19,981 nt of DNA from Bacteroidaceae bacterium (GTDB lineage: Bacteria > Bacteroidota > Bacteroidia > Bacteroidales > Bacteroidaceae), in NCBI GenBank assembly GCA_900770705.1, contig CAAGLF010000067.1, positions 1 to 19,981 of the forward strand, in the 5' to 3' direction. Both the position numbers and the translations under genes were made by a program. This document shows positions 14,268-19,981 of the stretch, piece after piece. Position 1 is the stretch's first letter, and every line of letters starts with the position of its first letter. The notes under the pieces were generated by a model that worked only from the letters and a program-made list of their open reading frames with translations, did no database searches and was not told the DNA's origin.

Positions 14268-17200
14268 TTATTTGATCAGCGTCTTCTGGCCATTGACAAT
14301 GTAGACGCCGCGGCAGGGTTTCTGCACGAGTCGGCCGCTGAGGTCGTAGATACGAGCTTTGCCGCTACGGACATCGCTTTCCACGCTACCTATACCGGTG
14401 GACGAAGCAGACTGGTAGACGCGCACCCAGTCGAAGCGGGTTTCGTATGTGTGGGAAATGTCGGCATTAGCTGCCCAGGCTCCGCTTCCGACGCTCTGGT
14501 TGAGGATGAGATAGAAGTTTTTGTCGAAAGGCCATTGTCCCTGATTCAGCGCATTGCTGTCGGTCGACTTGGTGTAGACGCCCACCTGCTTTCCGTCGAG
14601 GAACCAGCGGATGTTCGCTTCGTCCCATTCCAGTCCGTAGACGTGGTAGGTATTGGGGATAACGGCGGATTCGCTATACGAGCTGCCGCTCTTGTTTCCC
14701 AAGTCCCACGTCCAGTGTGAATGCACGGTGTGGTAGGCGGTGTTCTGCGTGTCGATTTGTTCGAAGATGTCTATTTCTCCGCAGGCGGGCCATCCGGCGC
14801 TCTGGTCTTCCGGCATCATCCAGATGGCGGGGAAGTTTCCGGTCCAGGGGTTGGTCAGTGCGCGGCATTCCACCTTTCCGTAGATAAATCCGAACTTGCC
14901 TTGTGTCTGTACGGCTCCGGTGAGCATGTCTGCACTGTCTGTGCTTTTGTCGGGGTTGGGGATGGCACGTGCCACCAGTTCGCCTCCCTGCAGGAAGACG
15001 ACATCTTCGCTGTCGGAAATCCATCGGTTCCAGGTGGCGTTTTGCCGCGGGCTTCGTATCCACTTGGAGGCTTCGGGCTGCGTGCCGTCGGGGCCGTTGA
15101 ATTCGTCGGAGAATACGAGCGTGTAGTCTTCAGAGCCGCTGGGCAGGAAGTCCACGCTCACCTCCACGTCGCCGTCGAGGCTGTCGGCGGGGATCACAAA
15201 CTCTTCGCTGCTGAGGGTATAGCTGTTCCACTGTCGATTGCCGTGTACGTATTGCGGCCCGTCCAGCCGTTGTCCGTGGCGAATGGTCACGTCGCCGGGC
15301 GCATAGCCCTCGGCAGCAGGGAGCAGCTTCAGGGAGAGGGCGGAGGCGAAGGGTGTGATTTGGTCGGGCGTTCCGCAGTCGGCAGCATCTTGCAGAATGC
15401 TGCCGTTCGAGGTGAGAAGGCGGAGGCGATGGTCGGTGCCGTAGACGTTGAGCAGGAAGTCCACGACGTAGCCGCCGTTCTCGTTGATCTGGTTGGTGCC
15501 GCCTTCCGCCCATTGTCCGGCGGGGTCCACATTGTTGTAGTCGATCTTCAGACGTGCCCGGTATACCCCAGCGGGCAATATCTCGGGAACGGTAAAAGCG
15601 GGCATAGTGGCATAGAGCGACTGTTCGCCGGGGTTGGACTTGGTCTCGCCGGCACTGTTCTTGCCTTGATAATAGGTGTACGACACGAGTTCGCTGTTCA
15701 TCCGTGGCACGCCGTTCTCGTCGAGGTCAACGAGAAACTGTCCGTCCCTCGACAAATCGACATACAGATACGCGTGCATCCAGTTTCCGCCGTAACTGAG
15801 TGTCGGAGTCAGCGTCGCCCCGGCCCTGACGCCCACGGCCTGCGGAGTGAGGTCGGCATATACTGTCGCGACATCGGCCGTAGATATCGTCCTGGCGGCT
15901 TCGCCGGCTGGGGTCAGCGTGAAGCTGTTGAGCTTTCGGTCGGTGCGGCTGACGGGCGTTGCCTTGTCGAAATTAACGGGGTAGTCTTCCGTAGTTTCCG
16001 GGGTGTTTCCGGGGTCAACGAAGTAGGGTTCGATGGTCACATCTCCATCCATATACTGTCCGGGGATGGTGAGCGTATTGTCTTCGAAGAGATAGGCGGG
16101 GAAGACGACGTCCTCATACTGCGGCGTGCCGTGCACGAGGCTGTCGCCGTTGAGATTGTAGCCGTGGCGCACTTTCACGTAGGAGATCTGGAAATTGCTG
16201 GACGCGGGGCGTGCCTTGATGGTGAACGGCTGTCCGAAGGGCACTCTCGCCGTCACGAGTTCGCTGCCGTCGGCCGTCAGGATGTCGCCGTTCAGTCCTC
16301 CCGTGCGGGCTACGGTCACCTCGTCGGTGTGGATGTTCATCCGTACGTCGACGATGGAGCCGCCATTGGCCACGATGCTGTTCGTCTCCGTGTTGCGTCC
16401 GGCGGGGTCCACGCTTCCCCAGTCCACCTTGAAGCGCATGCGGTAGTAGCCGGGTGCTAGGTCGGCGGGGAGCTGGAAGGCGGGGGGATTGAGGAAGTTG
16501 CGTGCGGCTCCCGAGATTTTCGTGCCGTCGCTCTTGTATCCCTCTGTGTTCTCCACGGTTTCCACGTAGGAGTAGGTCATGATGTCGCTCTCCTGGGGGA
16601 TAGTGAAGTCTTCGTTCAGATCGGCCGTGAACTTTCCGTCGCTGGCGCGGTCGAGGTAGACGTATCCGTTCATCCATCCGGCCGTATAGCTGAAGTTGGG
16701 TGTGAGGGTCTCGCCGGCTTTGGCCGTAAAGCACTTCTGCAGCAGGGGTCGATAGAGGAGCTGGGGATCCATGCTGCCCACGGCGATGGTCTGCGGTCCG
16801 TCGGCCGATCCGGAGAGGGCTATGGAGTTCAGGTAGTTACCGGTTTTCGAGACGGCCTGCGTGTCTTCGTAGTTGCGGGGGTAGTCGCCATATACCACTC
16901 TCGGGCTGGCTGTCTGGCTGAACTCTATCTCGTCGATGTAGGCCACGAAGTCTTCCGTCAACCCGTGGGGCGACTCGCATTCGGGCACCACTACCAGGCT
17001 GTAGATGTCGATGCCGCCGGCCCCCTTGATGGGAAATACGGCGTCGCTCCACTTGCCGGGCGTGACTTTTGCGGCAGACGTCACCCAGAACTGCTCCGTT
17101 TCCGCCGACTGGTCTGCCCGCTCCGTGCGCTTGCCGAGCCCTACGAGCATAACGCGTCCGTCGGTGGGCTTATTGATCAGCACGTGCACATATCTGGTCT

Positions 17201-17519
17201 GCGTAGTGAGTTCGAAGGTCTCTCTGAGGTCTATGCGTGCGCCGAAGGTGTTGCTGCCGAATCGCGAGCGCTGTATGGCCAGCATTTTGTCTGTGGGGTT
17301 GACCACTCGTCCCAGTATCTCGTCTTCCTCCTTCAGTTCGTTGGAGACCACTGCGACGTTTCCCTGCAGCAGTCCCAGGCGGAAGGGCGACTGCTCCCAG
17401 GTGTCGTATACGCCGAGCGCCGTGTAGGGAGCCGTGTCTTCGAAGTTTATAGCGGTTTGAGCGCCGGCGGCCAGGGGCAGAGCCACAGCCAGCCAGCCGA
17501 AGTATCTGTGTATTTTCAT
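14268..17519 (-). CDS. Secreted multidomain GH16 glycoside hydrolase
   Basis: This 1083-residue endo-acting beta-glycan hydrolase starts with a signal peptide (MKIHRYFGWLAVALPLAAGA). Residues 22-205 look like a carbohydrate-binding jelly roll. A module of about 290 residues follows in tandem (about 213-505 and 513-795); each copy has a GWMNGYVYLDRASDGKF / NWMHAYLYVDLSRDGQF segment and a later VRHGYNLNG / IRHGQRLDG segment. The GH16 catalytic domain is about 798-1037 (LVFSDEFNG, WASL-type folds, GNFPAIWMMP), with the active site EIDIFE: Glu915 nucleophile, Asp917, Glu920 acid/base. The tail GRLVQKPCRGVYIVNGQK resembles a short sorting signal. The frame stays open to 17615, but the ATG at 17519 places the signal peptide at the N-terminus. 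It is 62 bp downstream of the fucosidase gene. Substrate may be laminarin, mixed-linkage glucan or mucin O-glycan; not decidable here. Confidence 0.93.
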   Translation of the reverse strand: MKIHRYFGWLAVALPLAAGAQTAINFEDTAPYTALGVYDTWEQSPFRLGLLQGNVAVVSNELKEEDEILGRVVNPTDKMLAIQRSRFGSNTFGARIDLRETFELTTQTRYVHVLINKPTDGRVMLVGLGKRTERADQSAETEQFWVTSAAKVTPGKWSDAVFPIKGAGGIDIYSLVVVPECESPHGLTEDFVAYIDEIEFSQTASPRVVYGDYPRNYEDTQAVSKTGNYLNSIALSGSADGPQTIAVGSMDPQLLYRPLLQKCFTAKAGETLTPNFSYTAGWMNGYVYLDRASDGKFTADLNEDFTIPQESDIMTYSYVETVENTEGYKSDGTKISGAARNFLNPPAFQLPADLAPGYYRMRFKVDWGSVDPAGRNTETNSIVANGGSIVDVRMNIHTDEVTVARTGGLNGDILTADGSELVTARVPFGQPFTIKARPASSNFQISYVKVRHGYNLNGDSLVHGTPQYEDVVFPAYLFEDNTLTIPGQYMDGDVTIEPYFVDPGNTPETTEDYPVNFDKATPVSRTDRKLNSFTLTPAGEAARTISTADVATVYADLTPQAVGVRAGATLTPTLSYGGNWMHAYLYVDLSRDGQFLVDLDENGVPRMNSELVSYTYYQGKNSAGETKSNPGEQSLYATMPAFTVPEILPAGVYRARLKIDYNNVDPAGQWAEGGTNQINENGGYVVDFLLNVYGTDHRLRLLTSNGSILQDAADCGTPDQITPFASALSLKLLPAAEGYAPGDVTIRHGQRLDGPQYVHGNRQWNSYTLSSEEFVIPADSLDGDVEVSVDFLPSGSEDYTLVFSDEFNGPDGTQPEASKWIRSPRQNATWNRWISDSEDVVFLQGGELVARAIPNPDKSTDSADMLTGAVQTQGKFGFIYGKVECRALTNPWTGNFPAIWMMPEDQSAGWPACGEIDIFEQIDTQNTAYHTVHSHWTWDLGNKSGSSYSESAVIPNTYHVYGLEWDEANIRWFLDGKQVGVYTKSTDSNALNQGQWPFDKNFYLILNQSVGSGAWAANADISHTYETRFDWVRVYQSASSTGIGSVESDVRSGKARIYDLSGRLVQKPCRGVYIVNGQKTLIK

Positions 17520-17581
17520 AAGTAGGGTGAATGTATGTAGGGGGAGTATGTTTTTTGTATATTTTTGCCACCAGCTCCGAA

Positions 17582-19084
17582 TCAGTATACTGACAGGGTG
17601 TGCAGCGTGGGGCAAGCCTTGCTGTCGGTGATGGTCAGGCGTAGATACTTGGCTCTGACGCCGCTGCCATAGCTGGCCGACGTGCTGCCGTTGAGCGGTA
17701 TGATGCGCTTGTAGCCGATGGTGGTGGTCTGGATATTGCCGCCCTGGCGTGTCCAGCTGGTGCCGTCGGTACTGGTCTCAATGGTGAATCCCTTGACGCG
17801 CTGCCCCTTGCGTATATACTCCATCATAGAGACGTAGCGGATGGTCTGCTCCGTGGGCCACTCCAGTGTGATGGTGGCGGTGTTGACGCCGTCGGGGGCG
17901 CACCAGTAGGAGTCTTTATCGCCGTCCGTCATGCTCGCGGCCTCGTAGCTGCGGGCTGCGCCGGGCGTGCGGGTATCGGAAGCGCTGATGGTGGCAGCGG
18001 GTGCCAGGTCGGTTCCCAGCCGCTGGGTGAGCATAGCGCCCAGTTCCTGCAGCCGGTTCACGGTGGCTTCGGGCAGTACTCCCGACTGGTCGGGCGGACA
18101 GTTGAGAATCAGCGTGGCGTTGCGTCCCACCGTCTCGAGATACATCTGAAACAGGCGCTCGGCCCCCAGCACTCCCTCGCCGCTGTGCCAGAACCATCCG
18201 TGCGTAGTGGCCTTAGCGTCGCTCTCTCCGGGGTGCCAGAGCCAGCCGTGCTCGTCGCCGGAGGTGCCGTCGCCCATACTCCAGCAGGTTTCGCCGGCCC
18301 ATCCCGCCTCGTTACCAATCCAGCGTGCCTCGCCTCCCACGCCCCACATCACGCAGTCGGGGCACACCTTGTGCACGCTGTCGCGCAGATTGGGTATGTC
18401 GTAGTAAGTGGAGTTGTCGATACTGCGCGTGGTGTTGGCACCGCCGTAGTATCCGCTGCCGCCGTTGGCTCCGTCGAACCACATCTCAAACTGATCCGTG
18501 CCGTAGGCCGCCAGCTCTGCGCACTGGCGGAGGAAGACGTCCTTCACGTATCGGTTGGTGCCGTCGCCGTAGTAGGCGCTGTTGCGGTCCCATGGCGACA
18601 CGTAGAATCCGTACTTCATACCGAGCTTGCGGGCGGCGTCGGCGAAGTCGCGGGGAATGTTCGTGGCGCGTCCGAAGTCGTTTCCGGCATTCTTCACGCT
18701 ATGCTCCGTGGTCTCCGTGGGCCAGAGGCAGAAGCCGTCGTGGTGCTTCACCACGGCTATTCCGCCCTTCATTCCCGCAGCCTTCACGGCGGTGAGCCAC
18801 TGTTCGGGGCAGGGAGCGGCCGTAGGGGCGAAGGTGGCCTCGGCTTCATTGCCGTAGCCCCACTCCTGGTTGGTATAAGTGTTCATTCCGTAGTGGAAGA
18901 AGGCGTAGAACTCCGTTTCGTTCCACTTCACCTGGCGCTCCGTGGGCACGGGGTGCACGGGGGCCGGCTCGTTGTCGGGGTTGGGGAGCGTCTGCTGCAG
19001 CAGCGTGAATTCGCTTTGTGCCTGCAGCGCAAGGGGCACTCCTGCGACCAGTGTCGCAAACAGGGAAAGGTAGGTTTTTCTCAT
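17582..19084 (-). CDS. Secreted GH29 alpha-L-fucosidase with C-terminal F5/8-type domain
   Basis: This enzyme removes alpha-linked L-fucose from glycans. It has 500 residues with a signal peptide (MRKTYLSLFATLVAGVPLALQAQ). The GH29 barrel (about 45-355) has FFHYGMNTYT (62-71), VVKHHDGFCLW (111-121), the nucleophile Asp204 in FEMWFDGANG, and a segment WHPGESDAKATTHGWFWH whose Glu287 aligns with the acid/base position I recall for subfamily GH29-B, which prefers alpha-1,3/1,4 linkages on branched sugars. Residues about 362-500 form a discoidin/F5/8 type C (CBM32-like) domain. It has no C-terminal sorting tail, unlike its GH16 partner. It is the first gene of a two-gene unit with its own promoter. 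Reading of the subfamily is an inference. Confidence 0.95.
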   Translation of the reverse strand: MRKTYLSLFATLVAGVPLALQAQSEFTLLQQTLPNPDNEPAPVHPVPTERQVKWNETEFYAFFHYGMNTYTNQEWGYGNEAEATFAPTAAPCPEQWLTAVKAAGMKGGIAVVKHHDGFCLWPTETTEHSVKNAGNDFGRATNIPRDFADAARKLGMKYGFYVSPWDRNSAYYGDGTNRYVKDVFLRQCAELAAYGTDQFEMWFDGANGGSGYYGGANTTRSIDNSTYYDIPNLRDSVHKVCPDCVMWGVGGEARWIGNEAGWAGETCWSMGDGTSGDEHGWLWHPGESDAKATTHGWFWHSGEGVLGAERLFQMYLETVGRNATLILNCPPDQSGVLPEATVNRLQELGAMLTQRLGTDLAPAATISASDTRTPGAARSYEAASMTDGDKDSYWCAPDGVNTATITLEWPTEQTIRYVSMMEYIRKGQRVKGFTIETSTDGTSWTRQGGNIQTTTIGYKRIIPLNGSTSASYGSGVRAKYLRLTITDSKACPTLHTLSVY

Positions 19085-19149
19085 AGTATGCTGAAAAGAG
19101 GTTAGTTTTGTTCTGTTTCAGAAAAAAAAAGAATTCTTCGTGTCGGGCA

Positions 19150-19181
19150 CAAAGATACGCACATTACCCCTTTTCAGAAAA
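19150..19181 (-). promoter_or_regulatory. Fucosidase promoter
   Basis: Minus-strand TATCTTTG (19157-19150) matches the TAnnTTTG -7 box. A T-rich element TTTT (19181-19178), within CTCTTTTC, lies 20 bp upstream at the -33 position. The fucosidase ATG is at 19084, giving a leader of about 60 nt. Confidence 0.75.
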
Positions 19182-19350
19182 GAGAGTTCCTTAAAAAATA
19201 CGAAAAAAGGCACAGACCGGGGGGGAAGAGGGCGCGAGCAAGGGGGGGAGCGGAGAGAGGAGGCAGAGAGGGGGGGATTTACGCGAGCCGGGGAGGGCGG
19301 GCAGAGAGGAGCGCCCGCGGGGGGGGCTTGCACATTGAATGTCAATGCAG

Positions 19351-19384
19351 TTCACCGTTCACTTTGTTCACTTTGTTCACCTTT
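19351..19384. repeat. 9-bp tandem repeat TTCACTTTG
   Basis: Full copies lie at 19358-19366 and 19367-19375. A third, variant copy TTCACCTTT lies at 19376-19384 and a partial TTCAC at 19351-19355. They sit in the junction between the G-rich and C-rich halves of the composition block. Confidence 0.85.
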
Positions 19385-19758
19385 CCCCCGCGCGCATCGG
19401 CGCACTGCGCCTGCCTGCCGATCGCTGCCACCCGCGCGTGTGCTGCCCCTGCTCTCTGCGCGGCACGCCCTGCGTAGCTTGCCGCTGTCTTTTTTCGGCA
19501 CCGGGCTGCTGCTGCCCCCCCGCCCCACGCTGTTTGCCAGTTTTCTTTTTTTTGCGCCGCCTGGCCCCCCCGTGTGCCCCAGGCTGCTCTCCCCTCCGCC
19601 GCACCTTCCGCTCCCCGGCTTGGCCTTTTTCGGCCCGGGCTGACGGGAGGCGAGAGGAGAACGAAGAAAGCGCGGAGAGAGAGGGGGATACCGGGGAGGG
19701 CAGAAATAGACGGACGGAGAGAGAGAGGGGGGGACAGAAATTGGGGGGACTGATAGAA

Positions 19759-19786
19759 GAAACCGAAAGAGAGAAACCGAAAGAGA
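19759..19786. repeat. 14-bp tandem repeat GAAACCGAAAGAGA
   Basis: Two identical adjacent copies (19759-19772 and 19773-19786) lie within the second purine-rich tract, and each contains a GAAACCGAAAG unit. Confidence 0.85.
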
Positions 19787-19884
19787 GCGCAGAGAGGGGC
19801 AAGGCACCCACGCCCCGCCCCTCCGCATTCTCGGTAAAAGAGGAAAATCTTTTTTTCTTTTTTTTACGCTTCACGCGCTGGTCT

Positions 19885-19981
19885 TTATCCTGCAGTGCAA
19901 CCCTTGTCGTAAATGCGCATCAACGCCACCAGCGCCGCTTCGCGGTCGGCACGGGGCAGGTGGGTGAAGAGATTTTCACCC
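19885..19981 (-). CDS. 3' end of an unidentified gene
   Basis: Reading the minus strand from the right edge gives 31 residues before a TAA at 19887-19885: GENLFTHLPRADREAALVAL followed by MRIYDKGCTAG. The sequence is of normal complexity, amphipathic and helix-like, and unlike the neighbouring low-complexity block, so it is probably a real C-terminus. I do not recognise the family. The adjoining fucosidase is on the same strand but about 800 bp away with its own promoter, so the two are probably not one operon. Confidence 0.55.
   Translation of the reverse strand, partial: GENLFTHLPRADREAALVALMRIYDKGCTAG

Larger units (their letters stand above)
19198..19866. other. Non-coding block of extreme base composition
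   Basis: No gene is supported between the fucosidase promoter and 19885. The plus strand is G/A-rich at 19198-19330 (G runs of 7-8 at 19219-19225, 19242-19248, 19270-19276, 19319-19326), C/T-rich at 19381-19640 (C7 at 19515-19521 and 19565-19571), G/A-rich again at 19641-19800 (G7 at 19727-19733, G6 at 19743-19748) and T-rich at 19846-19866. An inverted repeat CATTGA-ATG-TCAATG lies at 19333-19347. The long open frames crossing it are low-complexity Arg/Gly/Pro strings without homology features. It is compatible with G-quadruplex or triplex-forming DNA, but that is inference. Confidence 0.8.

Noticed and set aside
14721..16460. 579-codon plus-strand open frame
   Set aside because: It is antisense to the GH16 gene, which has a signal peptide, an intact EIDIFE active site and a matching terminator. 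The antisense product has no recognisable features.
17520..17615. Upstream extension of the GH16 protein by 32 residues
   Set aside because: The extension would overlap the fucosidase 3' end and bury the signal peptide. The ATG at 17519 puts a normal signal peptide at the N-terminus.
19140..19874. Open frames of 158-167 codons on both strands in the right-hand block
   Set aside because: The products are low-complexity Arg/Gly/Pro/Ser strings caused by homopolymer and tandem-repeat DNA. One crosses the fucosidase promoter and none has a domain signature.
1..19981. tRNA, rRNA or insertion-sequence remnants
   Set aside because: I looked at the intergenic stretches for cloverleaf-like ends, terminal inverted repeats flanking an ORF and transposase motifs, and saw none.

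Overview
The window comes from a fairly GC-rich member of the Bacteroidales, most likely Prevotellaceae-like. Three lines support this. Several starts are preceded by Bacteroidetes-type TAnnTTTG -7 boxes and lack a Shine-Dalgarno sequence. The secreted proteins are typical of this order: a GH29 fucosidase, a GH16 glucanase-like enzyme and a GLUG-repeat protein, two of which end in a short IYDL.GR...GV.I..G.K tail. The housekeeping proteins also read as Bacteroidetes variants, for example an Mrp ATPase without CxxC and an Fcl with an insertion. The species cannot be named from the sequence alone.

Layout: positions 1-3384 (+) hold a GDP-mannose/GDP-L-fucose operon, gmd (5' end cut off by the window) - fcl - manC. 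Positions 3385-3824 are non-coding and carry an array of about ten 15-bp inverted-repeat cores at 21-22 bp spacing. A small YqiA-like alpha/beta hydrolase (3825-4412, +) follows and ends at a perfect 22-bp-arm hairpin (4424-4471). That hairpin also lies downstream of everything transcribed from the opposite strand.

From 4483 to 19084 every gene is on the minus strand. In transcription order from the right these are: a GH29 fucosidase with a C-terminal F5/8 domain, and a 1083-residue GH16 protein with a tandemly duplicated ~290-residue module (a two-gene glycan-degradation unit ending at the 14183-14213 terminator); trpS behind a textbook promoter; a secreted S8 protease; the overlapping xseA-xseB-trmB block; a Dabb-domain protein; the Mrp/ApbC ATPase with a terminator; a 338-bp leader with promoter-like elements and direct repeats; an 849-residue GLUG/PPC-type surface protein; and a 56-residue peptide gene.

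The right edge (about 19198-19866) is a non-coding stretch of extreme composition: repeated G7-G8 and C7 runs, long purine or pyrimidine tracts and short tandem repeats. Beyond it lies the 3' end of an unidentified minus-strand gene (19885-19981).

Functionally, the cell can make GDP-L-fucose from GDP-mannose for its own surface glycans, and it secretes a fucosidase plus an endo-acting GH16 enzyme, a combination that would suit host or plant fucosylated glycans. No SusC/SusD pair, tRNA, rRNA, insertion sequence or cas gene was seen. The least explained elements are the phased inverted-repeat array, the small peptide downstream of the GLUG protein, and the homopolymer-rich block upstream of the fucosidase.
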